Of a stretch of 64,000 nt of DNA, positions 25,847 through 35,266 are shown piece by piece. Both the position numbers and the translations under genes were made by a program. Under the pieces are notes generated by a model. It worked only from the letters and a program-made list of their open reading frames with translations. It was not told where the DNA came from and ran no database searches. The stretch is from Myroides sp. N17-2. Lineage in GTDB: Bacteria > Bacteroidota > Bacteroidia > Flavobacteriales > Flavobacteriaceae. Position 1 is the stretch's first letter; every line of letters starts with the position of its first letter. The stretch is taken from assembly GCF_002286775.1 (NCBI RefSeq), contig NZ_NSGJ01000020.1:22758-86757 (forward strand). The letters run 5' to 3'.

Positions 25847-28699
25847 ATGCCAAAAGACAATTCTATCAAAACTGTATTAATCATTGGTTCAGGACCAATC
25901 ATTATCGGACAGGCTTGTGAATTTGATTACTCTGGTTCACAATCAGCAAGATCTTTAAGAGAAGAAGGAATTAAAGTTATCTTAATTAACTCTAACCCTG
26001 CTACAATTATGACTGACCCTTCAATGGCAGATCATATTTACTTAAAACCTTTGACTGCAAGATCTATTATCGAGATCTTAGTAGCTCATCCTGAGATTGA
26101 CGCTGTTCTACCTACTATGGGAGGTCAAACAGCACTAAACTTATGTTTAGAATGCGATGAGAAAGGTATTTGGGCTGACTTTGGGGTACGCCTAATTGGT
26201 GTTGACATCAACGCTATTAACATCACTGAAGACCGTGAACAGTTCAAACAACTTTTAGAAAGAATAGATGTACCTGCAGCACCTGCAAAAACAGCTACTT
26301 CATTCTTAGAAGGAAAAGAAATTGCACAAGAATTCGGTTTCCCATTAGTTATCCGCCCTTCATTTACACTTGGAGGTACAGGAGCAGCTTTCGTACACAA
26401 AGCAGAAGACTTTGACGATTTGCTAACTTATGGTTTAGAAGCTTCTCCTATCCACGAAGTTTTAATAGATAAAGCTTTACTTGGATGGAAAGAGTACGAA
26501 TTAGAATTATTACGTGACAAAAACGACAACGTAGTAATCATCTGTACTATCGAAAATATGGACCCTATGGGTATCCACACTGGAGATAGTATTACAGTAG
26601 CACCTGCTATGACATTATCTGATAGAACATTCCAAAGAATGCGTGACCTATCAATCAAGATGATGCGTAGTATTGGTAACTTCGCTGGAGGATGTAACGT
26701 ACAGTTCGCTGTATCACCAGACGAAAAAGAAGATATTGTAGCTATTGAGATTAACCCACGTGTATCTCGTTCTTCTGCATTAGCATCTAAAGCTACAGGT
26801 TACCCTATCGCTAAGATTGCAACTAAACTTGCATTAGGATATACATTAGATGAGTTACAAAACCAAATTACTAAATCTACTTCTGCTTTATTCGAGCCGA
26901 CTTTAGATTATGTAATTGTAAAAATACCACGTTGGAACTTTGATAAGTTTGAAGGAGCAGATAGAACATTAGGTCTTCAAATGAAATCAGTAGGAGAAGT
27001 AATGGGTATCGGGCGTTCATTCCAAGAAGCGTTACACAAAGCAACACAATCATTAGAGATTAAACGAAATGGTTTAGGAGCTGACGGTAAAGGATACACA
27101 AATTACGATCAGATTATCGACAAACTTACTCACGCAAGTTGGGATAGAGTTTTCGTAATCTACGACGCAATCCAACACGGTATTCCATTAAGTAGAATAC
27201 ACGAAATCACTAAAATTGATATGTGGTTCTTAAAACAATATGAAGAACTATATACCCTAGAAAAAGAGATTTCTAAATATACGTTAGAGACTTTACCTAA
27301 GGATTTAATGCTTGAAGCAAAACAAAAAGGTTTTGCAGATAGACAAATCGCTCACATGTTAAACACTGTGGAAAGTAAAGTACACACACTACGTGATGAT
27401 ATGAATATCAACCGTGTATTTAAATTAGTAGATACATGTGCAGCTGAGTTTCCAGCTAAAACACCTTACTACTACTCTACTTTCGAAGCTGAAATTCAGA
27501 GACCTGATGGAACGCGTTATGTGTCTAACGAAAGTATCGTAACAGATAAGAAAAAAGTAGTAGTATTAGGATCAGGACCTAACCGTATCGGTCAAGGGAT
27601 TGAGTTTGACTACTCTTGTGTACACGGAGTATTAGCAGCAGAAGAGTGTGGATACGAAACGATAATGATTAACTGTAACCCAGAGACAGTATCTACTGAC
27701 TTTGATACAGCGAATAAATTATACTTCGAACCAGTATTTTGGGAGCATATCTATGACATCATCAGACACGAGAAACCAGAAGGTGTAATCGTACAGTTAG
27801 GTGGTCAGACAGCTCTTAAACTAGCTGAAAAACTAGAGAAAAATGGTATCAAGATATTAGGTACTAGCTTTGACGCATTAGACTTAGCTGAAGATAGAGG
27901 TCGTTTCTCTGAATTATTAGAGCAATTAGACATCCCATTCCCTCAGTTTGGTGTTGCTAAAACAGCAGAACAAGCAAACAAATTAGCAGACGAATTAGAC
28001 TTCCCTCTATTAGTGAGACCTTCTTATGTATTAGGAGGACAAGGAATGAAGATTGTTATCAATAAAAAGGAATTAGAAGATCACGTAATCGAATTACTAA
28101 ACTCTATTCCTGGTAACTCATTATTACTTGACCACTATCTAGCAGGAGCTATAGAAGCTGAAGCAGATGCTATCTGTGATGGAGAGAATGTACACATCAT
28201 CGGTATTATGGAGCATATAGAGCCATGTGGAGTTCACTCTGGTGATAGCCACGCGATGTTACCTCCATTTAACTTAGGTGAATTTGTTTTAAACCAAATT
28301 AAAGACCACACAAGAAAGATTGCTGTAGCTTTAAAAACAGTTGGTTTAATCAACATTCAGTTTGCTATCAAAGACGATGTCGTATATATTATCGAAGCTA
28401 ACCCTAGAGCATCTAGAACAGTTCCTTTCATCGCTAAAGCGTATGGAGAGCCTTATGTAAACTACGCTACGAAAGTAATGTTAGGTCACAACAAGGTAAC
28501 TGACTTTGAATTTAATCCACAGTTAAACGGATACGCGATCAAAACACCTGTATTCTCTTTCAACAAGTTCAAAAATGTAAATAAAGCATTAGGACCTGAA
28601 ATGAAATCTACAGGAGAAAGCATCTTGTTTATCGAGAACTTAAGAGACGATCAGTTCTATGAAATCTATTCTCGTAGAAAAATGTACTTAAGTAGATAA
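25847..28699 (+). CDS. carB: Carbamoyl-phosphate synthase large subunit, short form
   Basis: A 950-residue ATP-grasp enzyme that makes carbamoyl phosphate from ammonia, bicarbonate and two ATP, for pyrimidine and arginine synthesis. Two homologous synthetase halves are visible, beginning with VLIIGSGPIIIGQACEFDYS (residues about 10-29) and VVVLGSGPNRIGQGIEFDYS (about 573-592). Each has an ATP-binding GGTG or GGQG loop and a metal-site EINPR or EANPR. It ends right after the second synthetase core (EIYSRRKMYLSR) and lacks the roughly 120-residue C-terminal MGS-like allosteric domain of the 1070-residue E. coli protein. carA is not in the window. Confidence 0.95.
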   Translation: MPKDNSIKTVLIIGSGPIIIGQACEFDYSGSQSARSLREEGIKVILINSNPATIMTDPSMADHIYLKPLTARSIIEILVAHPEIDAVLPTMGGQTALNLCLECDEKGIWADFGVRLIGVDINAINITEDREQFKQLLERIDVPAAPAKTATSFLEGKEIAQEFGFPLVIRPSFTLGGTGAAFVHKAEDFDDLLTYGLEASPIHEVLIDKALLGWKEYELELLRDKNDNVVIICTIENMDPMGIHTGDSITVAPAMTLSDRTFQRMRDLSIKMMRSIGNFAGGCNVQFAVSPDEKEDIVAIEINPRVSRSSALASKATGYPIAKIATKLALGYTLDELQNQITKSTSALFEPTLDYVIVKIPRWNFDKFEGADRTLGLQMKSVGEVMGIGRSFQEALHKATQSLEIKRNGLGADGKGYTNYDQIIDKLTHASWDRVFVIYDAIQHGIPLSRIHEITKIDMWFLKQYEELYTLEKEISKYTLETLPKDLMLEAKQKGFADRQIAHMLNTVESKVHTLRDDMNINRVFKLVDTCAAEFPAKTPYYYSTFEAEIQRPDGTRYVSNESIVTDKKKVVVLGSGPNRIGQGIEFDYSCVHGVLAAEECGYETIMINCNPETVSTDFDTANKLYFEPVFWEHIYDIIRHEKPEGVIVQLGGQTALKLAEKLEKNGIKILGTSFDALDLAEDRGRFSELLEQLDIPFPQFGVAKTAEQANKLADELDFPLLVRPSYVLGGQGMKIVINKKELEDHVIELLNSIPGNSLLLDHYLAGAIEAEADAICDGENVHIIGIMEHIEPCGVHSGDSHAMLPPFNLGEFVLNQIKDHTRKIAVALKTVGLINIQFAIKDDVVYIIEANPRASRTVPFIAKAYGEPYVNYATKVMLGHNKVTDFEFNPQLNGYAIKTPVFSFNKFKNVNKALGPEMKSTGESILFIENLRDDQFYEIYSRRKMYLSR

Positions 28700-28704
28700 T
28701 ACTA

Positions 28705-28740
28705 AAAAAGCCCACTTGGATCAAGTGGGCTTTTTCTTTT
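28705..28740 (+). terminator. Rho-independent terminator of carB
   Basis: A perfect 14-bp stem AAAAAGCCCACTTG (28705-28718) with 28722-28735 and a 3-base loop, followed by C and TTTT. Convergent with the next minus-strand gene, for which it may also serve. Confidence 0.92.
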
Positions 28741-28750
28741 TATTATTTAA

Positions 28751-29149
28751 TTATTTGTTCCTTGTGTAGCCATTCTGCCTATTACTATAATATTTATAGT
28801 AGATTCCTCCTGCACAGACTTCATACTCTCCAAAATCAAAACTACCAGAACTCGATATCACAAAGATTGCATTAGGCAAAACATTGCGATCTTTCATAAT
28901 AAACTCTTTAAGGTCTTTCATACTCCAATAACCTTGAACAACGTGCCCATCAGCTATAGCCTTTTCTTCATCAAGTTTAGTAAAGTTACAAGCGATATAT
29001 CCATCCATTTTCACAAGCTTATCACTTATATCTCTCTTCTTTTTACTATTAACTTTAGTATTCTCAGCAACTGTTACTTCTTCTTTATCCTGTGCAAAAG
29101 AGAAAGTAAAAGTAAACATCAACATAACTAAACATAAAATATTTTTCAT
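28751..29149 (-). CDS. Small secreted protein of unknown function
   Basis: A 132-residue protein with a signal peptide (KNILCLVMLMFTFTFSFA, cut before QDKE). A short charged linker follows (EEVTVAENTKVNSKKKRD), then a compact domain of about 90 residues with three cysteines (positions near 54, 117 in ACNF and EVCAGG) and aromatic C-terminal residues GGIYYKYYSNRQNGY. I do not recognise the fold. It is a single gene convergent with carB. Periplasmic or surface location is predicted, function unknown. Confidence 0.7.
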   Translation of the reverse strand: MKNILCLVMLMFTFTFSFAQDKEEVTVAENTKVNSKKKRDISDKLVKMDGYIACNFTKLDEEKAIADGHVVQGYWSMKDLKEFIMKDRNVLPNAIFVISSSGSFDFGEYEVCAGGIYYKYYSNRQNGYTRNK

Positions 29150-29333
29150 AGGCTGTAAATATTAATTAATCACTATTACTAAATTAATAAAAAAACAACT
29201 TAATTATTTATACTTCTATAAATAAACAACTTACAAACAACAAATACCTTTTGCTATAAACCATAGCAATCCAAACACTCCTAATATACACAATATTTAG
29301 TACTTTTGATTATTAAACTTTAGTAAACATATT

Positions 29334-30656
29334 ATGTCTCAAGAACTATTAATTGCACTATTAGCTATCTTAATTATCATTGCTTTTTTTATTGGTAAAT
29401 ACGGTAAGAAAGAAACCACCTCATCTAGTGATCTGATAAGACTAGAAGCAGATAATGACTATAAAAGCAAGCAAATAGAACAATTAAAAACAGAGAAGAA
29501 AAACATAGAAGATAACCTAGAGTTTATAAGACAAGACAACCAAGAATTAATAGCTCGTATTTCTATACGCGACACTGAATATGCTAATCTTCAAGAGAAA
29601 TTAGATACACAACAACAAGAAACAGCTAACCTACAAGAGAAATTCACAAAAGAGTTTGAGAACCTTGCTAATCGAATACTAGAAGAGAAGAGTGATAAGT
29701 TTACTAAACAGAATAAAGCTAGCTTAGAGACTCTCCTAACTCCTCTACAAGAAAAGATAGTACACTTCGAACAAAAAGTAGAACAGACACATAAAGAAAG
29801 TATTGACCACCATGCATCACTACGCCAACAGATATTTGGGTTACAACAGCTCAACCAAAAGATGAGTCAAGAAACACTTAACCTTACCAAAGCTCTAAAA
29901 GGCGATAATAAAATGCAAGGAAACTGGGGTGAGATGATCTTAGAAAGTGTACTAGAAAAATCTGGTCTAGAGAAAGGGCGTGAATACGAAACACAACAAA
30001 GTTATACCTCTGATGCAGGTAATAGATTACAGCCTGATGTAGTTATTCACCTACCTGACAATAGACATATGGTAGTCGACTCAAAAGTATCCTTAGTTGC
30101 TTATGAACAATATATCAATACTGTCGATACAGAAGAACAGAACCATTACTTACAAGAGCATTTATACTCTCTAAAAAGACATATAGATGGGCTGTCAGAG
30201 AAGAATTACTTTGAATTATATAAAGGTACTAGTCCAGACTTTGTACTCTTATTCATTCCTATTGAAACTGCTTTTTCTATTGCCATTAATACTGACAACA
30301 CCTTGTATACAAAGGCATTCGAAAAAAACATTGTGATAGTTACCCCTTCTACCCTATTAGCTACACTACGTACCATAGAATCAATGTGGAGCCAGCGCAA
30401 GCAACAAGAGAATGCTTATGAAATAGCGAGACAAGCTGGTTTACTATATGACAAATTTGTAGGTCTTGTAACCGATTTACAAAAAGTTGGTAAAAGAATA
30501 GATGAGACAAGAAGCGAGTACGACAGTGCCTTTAACAAACTAAGTGAAGGAAAAGGAAATTTAATTACCTCTGTACAAAAACTAAAAGATATGGGAGCCA
30601 AAGCAAAGAAAAGCTTAGATTCACAAACTATAGATAATGCTATAGACAACCAATAG
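29334..30656 (+). CDS. rmuC: DNA recombination protein RmuC homologue
   Basis: A 440-residue protein with an N-terminal membrane anchor (LLIALLAILIIIAFFIGKYG, residues 4-23), a long coiled coil (about 35-170, rich in E, Q, K and L heptads) and the RmuC domain (about 190-420). Family motifs GNWGEMILESVLEKSGL, RLQPDVVIHLP and VDSKVSLVAYE are complete; the last two resemble a restriction-endonuclease-like core. RmuC limits inversion between short inverted repeats in E. coli and has recently been treated as a nuclease-like factor. It is a single gene with a very strong terminator. Confidence 0.93.
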   Translation: MSQELLIALLAILIIIAFFIGKYGKKETTSSSDLIRLEADNDYKSKQIEQLKTEKKNIEDNLEFIRQDNQELIARISIRDTEYANLQEKLDTQQQETANLQEKFTKEFENLANRILEEKSDKFTKQNKASLETLLTPLQEKIVHFEQKVEQTHKESIDHHASLRQQIFGLQQLNQKMSQETLNLTKALKGDNKMQGNWGEMILESVLEKSGLEKGREYETQQSYTSDAGNRLQPDVVIHLPDNRHMVVDSKVSLVAYEQYINTVDTEEQNHYLQEHLYSLKRHIDGLSEKNYFELYKGTSPDFVLLFIPIETAFSIAINTDNTLYTKAFEKNIVIVTPSTLLATLRTIESMWSQRKQQENAYEIARQAGLLYDKFVGLVTDLQKVGKRIDETRSEYDSAFNKLSEGKGNLITSVQKLKDMGAKAKKSLDSQTIDNAIDNQ

Positions 30657-30684
30657 CTTAAATACATAAAATATTATCAGAAGT

Positions 30685-30737
30685 TTAGAGCCTGTTTAAA
30701 ATACATAGACGTATTTTAAACAGACTCTAATTTTATT
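30685..30737 (+). terminator. Long-stem terminator of rmuC
   Basis: A 20-bp stem with one mismatch (30685-30704 with 30711-30730, arm includes AGAGCCTGTTTAAAATAC) and loop ATAGAC, followed by TTTTATT. The stem is unusually long for a terminator and may derive from an inverted-repeat element. Confidence 0.8.
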
Positions 30738-30834
30738 AAAAAATCATTAGAAATTTTAAAGTACACCAAGTAAAGATTACCTTTGCTCTGTTTTTAAGAA
30801 AATATTGTACTAACACCTTAATAAACTTCGATCT

Positions 30835-32148
30835 ATGACTTTTAAAGATATGCACCCAGCGGATATTGCTGAAGCTATTACAGAGATGAAAAAAACTGAA
30901 AGAAACCTTGCGTTTCTAAAGCTTTCACCTGACTTAAAAGTTGAAGTATTCTCCTTCTTAGACATTAATATTCAAGAAGAAATAGTACGCAGTATGACTC
31001 AAGAAGATTATGCTGACGTACTAAACAACCTTGAACCTGATGACCGTACAGAGCTTTTAGAGGACTTCCCAGATGAGCTAATCAAATATTCTATCAACCT
31101 ACTTAATGATAAAGAGAAACAAATAGCTCTTAACTTAATAGGCTATAAAGAAGATAGTATTGCTAGGCTAATGACACCTTTATATATCCAAACCAAGGCT
31201 AACAGAACAGTTAGACAAGTCTTAGATCATATAAAAGTCTATGGTAAGAAAGCTGAAACATTAAACTATATCTATGTAGTTGATGATCACAATAGATTAA
31301 TTGACGACTTAAAATTAGGAGAACTTGTATTAGCTGATGAGAATACACTGATCTCTGACTTAATAGACAATACATTTACATCTATCACGAGTACTACTAA
31401 GACAGAAGATGCCTTTGATATATTCGAGAAGTATGACCGTTCTGCACTGCCTATTATCACAGAAAGTGGTGTATTAGTAGGTATTGTAACCTTCGATGAT
31501 ATCTTAGATGCGATTAAAGATAGAGATACTGAAGATATCCAGAAGTTCGGGGGGATGGAAGAATTAGACTTATCATATACTCAGACACCTTTATTTGAAT
31601 TAGTGCGCAAAAGAGCAGGTTGGTTAATTATCCTATTCTTAGGAGAGATGCTTACTGCTTCTGCGATGGGACACTATGAAGGAGAAATAGAAAAAGCAGT
31701 GGTACTAGCGCTATTTGTTCCATTAATTATCTCTAGTGGTGGTAACTCAGGATCACAAGCGGCATCACTTATCATCCGTGCAATGGCACTAGGTGAATTA
31801 AAAATAAGCGATTGGTGGTATGTAATGCGTAAAGAATTAGCTTCAGGAGTAATGCTTGGAAGTATTCTTGGTATCATCGGTTTTATACGAATCTTTATCT
31901 GGCAAGAAGCAGGAATATACGATTATGGAATACACTGGGTAGAAGTAGGATTAAGCGTTTCTGTATCTTTACTATTCATTGTACTCTGGGGGACCTTATC
32001 TGGATCGTTAATCCCATTTATCTTGAGAAAGTTCGGTATGGACCCTGCTACAGCATCAGCACCATTTGTAGCTACTTTAGTAGACGTTTCTGGATTGATT
32101 ATCTACTTCTCAATTGCAGCAATGTTCTTATCAGGAAAACTACTCTAA
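30835..32148 (+). CDS. mgtE: Magnesium transporter MgtE
   Basis: A 437-residue inner-membrane Mg2+ channel. Order: superhelical N-domain (MHPADIAEAITEM onward, residues 5-115), two CBS domains (about 120-240, LMTPLYIQ and LPIITESGVLVGIVTFDDIL) that sense cytosolic Mg2+, a plug helix, and five transmembrane helices (about 275-437). The pore-lining segment PLIISSGGNSGSQAASLIIR (about 297-316) is conserved. Length is normal for the Bacteroidota form. A -7 box TACCTTTG lies at 30778-30785, about 50 bases upstream. Not under an M-box riboswitch as far as I can see. Confidence 0.94.
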   Translation: MTFKDMHPADIAEAITEMKKTERNLAFLKLSPDLKVEVFSFLDINIQEEIVRSMTQEDYADVLNNLEPDDRTELLEDFPDELIKYSINLLNDKEKQIALNLIGYKEDSIARLMTPLYIQTKANRTVRQVLDHIKVYGKKAETLNYIYVVDDHNRLIDDLKLGELVLADENTLISDLIDNTFTSITSTTKTEDAFDIFEKYDRSALPIITESGVLVGIVTFDDILDAIKDRDTEDIQKFGGMEELDLSYTQTPLFELVRKRAGWLIILFLGEMLTASAMGHYEGEIEKAVVLALFVPLIISSGGNSGSQAASLIIRAMALGELKISDWWYVMRKELASGVMLGSILGIIGFIRIFIWQEAGIYDYGIHWVEVGLSVSVSLLFIVLWGTLSGSLIPFILRKFGMDPATASAPFVATLVDVSGLIIYFSIAAMFLSGKLL

Positions 32149-32160
32149 TAAAAAAAATAT

Positions 32161-32206
32161 ATAACAAAGGGCGTAAGTACTGTATACTTATGCCCTTTGT
32201 TATATA
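32161..32206. terminator. Bidirectional rho-independent terminator
   Basis: A 19-bp stem with one G-U pair (32161-32179 with 32185-32203) and a 5-base loop, between convergent mgtE and the small lipoprotein gene. It shares TATATAACAAAGGGC with the terminator at 2240. Confidence 0.88.
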
Positions 32207-32210
32207 TTAC

Positions 32211-32435
32211 TTACTCTTGAGTCGCCGTTTTAGTAGTTTTTAATAAAGTGCCATCATTCTTCACAATAGGACTATTATGATTATTGTAAATCTGAGGGCT
32301 TACACTTTTATTATATTCAGCTAGAGACTTTTGATATTCGTTCTTGAATTCACTAGAGTTTTCAGCTAATTTAGTAGAACTACTACATGAACCAAATACT
32401 ACTCCAAGGGCAATAACAGTAATAAACATTTTCAT
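32211..32435 (-). CDS. Small lipoprotein of unknown function
   Basis: A 74-residue lipoprotein. The lipobox is VFGSC with the cysteine at residue 17, followed by SSSTKLAENSSEF. The mature part is polar, asparagine- and lysine-rich and probably flexible or helical in the first half (EFKNEYQKSLAEYNKS). No family is recognised. It lies 57 bp downstream of the Fsr-like gene on the same strand and may be cotranscribed with it. Position 2 after the cysteine is Ser and there is no acidic export signal, so periplasmic-facing anchoring is as likely as surface exposure. Confidence 0.7.
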   Translation of the reverse strand: MKMFITVIALGVVFGSCSSSTKLAENSSEFKNEYQKSLAEYNKSVSPQIYNNHNSPIVKNDGTLLKTTKTATQE

Positions 32436-32492
32436 AATGTAACTTTTAAGAGTTTGATATGTTTAAAGATACATACTTTTTTATTTCTAATA

Positions 32493-33737
32493 CTACTCTT
32501 CTTCTCTAAACTTAACTTTCTTCATATTAGGTAAGAATGCAGCTATAATACCGATTAATGGTAGATAAGCACAGATCACATAGATATTCTCAATAGAAGT
32601 GCGATCTGCCCACCAACCTAATACAGCAGAACCTAATCCCCCCATACCGAAGGCAAAACCATAGAATAGCCCAGATACCATTCCTATCTTACGAGGTAAT
32701 AACTCTTGCGCATATACTAATATAGATGGGAAGGCAGATGATAAGATTAATCCTATGATAACTATTAGTATTCCTGTCCATTCTAAAGAAGCATAAGGCA
32801 ACATTAATGTGAACGGAGCCACTCCTAACACAGAAAACCAGATAATATACTTACGGCCAACTTTGTCTCCAAAGAAGCCTCCTATTAATGTTCCTGCAGC
32901 AACAGCTAATAAGAAATAGAACAAATATACTTGTGCCTGTACTTCACTTAATCCAAACTTCTCCATTGTATAAAATTGGAAATAACTAGAAATACTAGCA
33001 ACATAGAAGTACTTAGAAAAAATCAATAATAGCAGAACAAAGATAGACGTCCACACTCTGAACTTAGATAGCTCAGGTATACGGATAGCTTTTTTCATTT
33101 TATTAGCTTGATGTTTTAAAACATCTTTATACCATCCACCGATAAAGGCATAAACAAACTGAGCGATAATAGACACTACTACAAACCACAGTAACTGTTG
33201 TTGGCCTTTAGGCAATACTATCCACGCAACTAATAATGGCGCTAATGCCGTTCCTGTATTTCCTCCTATTTGAAAAATAGACTGAGCTAAACTTCGTTTT
33301 CCCCCTGAGGCAACATAAGATACTCTAGATGATTCTGGATGAAAGATAGATGATCCGATACCTATCAATACTACTGCACAGAGTACCATCGCATAACTAG
33401 GAGCATAACTCAAAAGAATAACTCCTAACATAGAGCATAGCATTCCTATCATTTGAGAATAAGGTTTAGGATGCTTATCTGTATAAGTTCCTACTAGAGG
33501 CTGTAATAAAGAAGATGAAATCTGAAAACAGAATGTAATAATACCAATCTGTGCAAAACTTAAATTATAATTCGTCTTTAACATTGGATAAATAGCAGGT
33601 ACTATGGCCTGTAACAAATCATTACATAAATGTCCAAAACTAATTGCTAACAGTATTGGATAGACTGTTTTATGGTTTAGTGTTAGCTCATTTATCTTGT
33701 CTACTATTTTTTTAGGATAAAGTAATTTACTATTCAT
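32493..33737 (-). CDS. fsr: MFS transporter, fosmidomycin-resistance (Fsr) type
   Basis: A 414-residue, 12-helix proton-driven exporter. I use the ATG at 33737 because the longer frame depends on a TTG that falls inside the -7 box TATATTTG (33766-33759). Fsr-type motifs are ISFGHLCNDLLQAIVPAIYP (near residue 33-52), the MFS loop-2 signature DKHPKPYS and GIGSSIFHPESSRVSYVASG in the third to fifth helices. Family members export fosmidomycin and related compounds, and chromosomal copies usually have an unknown natural substrate. The gene is divergent from meaB. Resistance to a particular drug should not be assumed. Confidence 0.85.
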   Translation of the reverse strand: MNSKLLYPKKIVDKINELTLNHKTVYPILLAISFGHLCNDLLQAIVPAIYPMLKTNYNLSFAQIGIITFCFQISSSLLQPLVGTYTDKHPKPYSQMIGMLCSMLGVILLSYAPSYAMVLCAVVLIGIGSSIFHPESSRVSYVASGGKRSLAQSIFQIGGNTGTALAPLLVAWIVLPKGQQQLLWFVVVSIIAQFVYAFIGGWYKDVLKHQANKMKKAIRIPELSKFRVWTSIFVLLLLIFSKYFYVASISSYFQFYTMEKFGLSEVQAQVYLFYFLLAVAAGTLIGGFFGDKVGRKYIIWFSVLGVAPFTLMLPYASLEWTGILIVIIGLILSSAFPSILVYAQELLPRKIGMVSGLFYGFAFGMGGLGSAVLGWWADRTSIENIYVICAYLPLIGIIAAFLPNMKKVKFREEE

Positions 33738-33873
33738 TAGGTTATTTTTCGTTAAGCCCAAATATAAGTGCTACACTGCATACCCTCCTAACCTTTCAAA
33801 TAAATTTCGAAATATGCCTATTTTTAGTACATTTACCTTTTATCATTGTTACCATCTATTTAGATTCTAGAAA

Positions 33874-34977
33874 ATGTTACAGCATAATCATAATAAATCA
33901 GCGTTAACTGAAAACCAAGGTATAGAGCAGCCGAATACTACGGATAAAAGCGCTATTGCTAAGTTTCAAGAGAGACGCAGACAAAAAATATCGACGGCTG
34001 AAATCATCAAAAGAATAATAAACAATGATAAAGTAGCACTAAGCCAAGGTATTACCCTTATAGAGAGTTTAAATCCAGAACACCATGCCCAAGCTGAAGA
34101 AATAGTACAAGGATGTCTACCTTATGCTAATAAATCTATCCGCATAGGTATCACTGGAGTACCTGGAGTAGGGAAAAGTACCTTTATAGAAGCTTTTGGG
34201 CTTCTACTTACTAAACTAGGAAAGAAAGTAGCAGTATTAGCTATTGACCCTAGTAGTAGTATTACGAAGGGAAGTATTCTAGGTGATAAAACACGTATGG
34301 AAGAATTAGTACGATTAGAAGAAGCTTTTATACGTCCATCGGCATCAGGAGATAGTTTAGGAGGTGTAGCTAGAAAAACGAGAGAGAGTATTATCTTATG
34401 TGAAGCCTGTGGTTTTGATACCATACTAGTAGAGACAGTAGGTGTTGGTCAGAGTGAGACTGCCGTGCAGAGTATGGTTGACTTCTTTCTGCTATTAGGT
34501 CTAGCGGGTGCAGGTGATGAGCTACAAGGAATCAAAAGAGGAATAATGGAAATGGCCGATGCTGTGATTATCAATAAAGCGGATGGAGAGAATATCAAAA
34601 AAGCACATATGGCTAAGGTAGATTATAACAGAGCCTTACATTTGTTCCCAAGAAAACCATCAGACTGGAGCCCTAAAGTAAGTACCTGTAGTGCTATAGA
34701 GAATACTGGTATCCAAGAAATATGGGATATCATTACACAATACATTGAATTAACAAAAGACAATGGATATTTTGATTCACATCGTAAAGAACAGAATCAA
34801 TATTGGATGATGGAAACAATCAATGAGAATATATTAATGAACTTCTATAACCATCCTGAAGTAAAAGCAATGCTAGTAGAAAACAAAAAAGCAGTGCAAA
34901 ATAGTGAGTTATCACCTTTTGCAGCTGCTCATAAAATATTGGATCTATATTTCAAATCAGACGATTCTAATCAATAA
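33874..34977 (+). CDS. meaB: MeaB/ArgK-type G3E GTPase, methylmalonyl-CoA mutase chaperone
   Basis: A 367-residue GTPase. The P-loop GVPGVGKST (near residue 95), the switch regions DPSSSITKGSILGDKTRME and ETVGVGQSE, and the base-recognition motif NKADG are all present. An N-terminal polar extension of about 40 residues is variable. MeaB protects and gates cobalamin loading of methylmalonyl-CoA mutase. The mutase genes are not in the window, so the partner lies elsewhere. It is divergent from fsr and convergent with the small acidic protein gene; no clear terminator follows. Confidence 0.92.
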   Translation: MLQHNHNKSALTENQGIEQPNTTDKSAIAKFQERRRQKISTAEIIKRIINNDKVALSQGITLIESLNPEHHAQAEEIVQGCLPYANKSIRIGITGVPGVGKSTFIEAFGLLLTKLGKKVAVLAIDPSSSITKGSILGDKTRMEELVRLEEAFIRPSASGDSLGGVARKTRESIILCEACGFDTILVETVGVGQSETAVQSMVDFFLLLGLAGAGDELQGIKRGIMEMADAVIINKADGENIKKAHMAKVDYNRALHLFPRKPSDWSPKVSTCSAIENTGIQEIWDIITQYIELTKDNGYFDSHRKEQNQYWMMETINENILMNFYNHPEVKAMLVENKKAVQNSELSPFAAAHKILDLYFKSDDSNQ

Positions 34978-35007
34978 CATAGAATCGGCAAGTCTAAAAT
35001 AAGAATA

Positions 35008-35259
35008 TTAGTCTTCTTCGTCTAATTCTTCATCGTCTACATAGCGCTCCATTTCTCTTTCGTAAAACGCTCCTGCTTTAACGATTAGTCCTTCCATTTC
35101 TACTTCTATCTCCTCTTCTTCAGACTCTTCTATCGTTTCTAAGAATTCTACCTCATCAGTATTTAAGTTGATGATAAATCTAGGAAAGTCTAAATGTATA
35201 ATAAAGATATCCTCTGGATATTCTGTATTATCTGCTAGTACGAACTTTGGTAATTCCAT
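35008..35259 (-). CDS. Small acidic conserved protein of unknown function
   Basis: An 83-residue soluble protein, extremely acidic (a run SEEEEIEVEME in the middle and YVDDEELDEED at the end). The N-terminal half looks beta-rich (LPKFVLADNTEYPEDIFIIH) and reads like a small conserved flavobacterial protein without assigned function. It starts 7 bp after the MATE gene stop, so the two form an operon or a coupled pair. The ORF shows normal codon use. Nothing indicates a binding partner. Confidence 0.65.
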   Translation of the reverse strand: MELPKFVLADNTEYPEDIFIIHLDFPRFIINLNTDEVEFLETIEESEEEEIEVEMEGLIVKAGAFYEREMERYVDDEELDEED

Positions 35260-35266
35260 ATTATTT

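Noticed and set aside
32493..33761. The longer frame of the Fsr-like pump beginning with MGLTKNNL
   Set aside because: Its start is a TTG inside the -7 box TATATTTG, so the ATG at 33737 is preferred.
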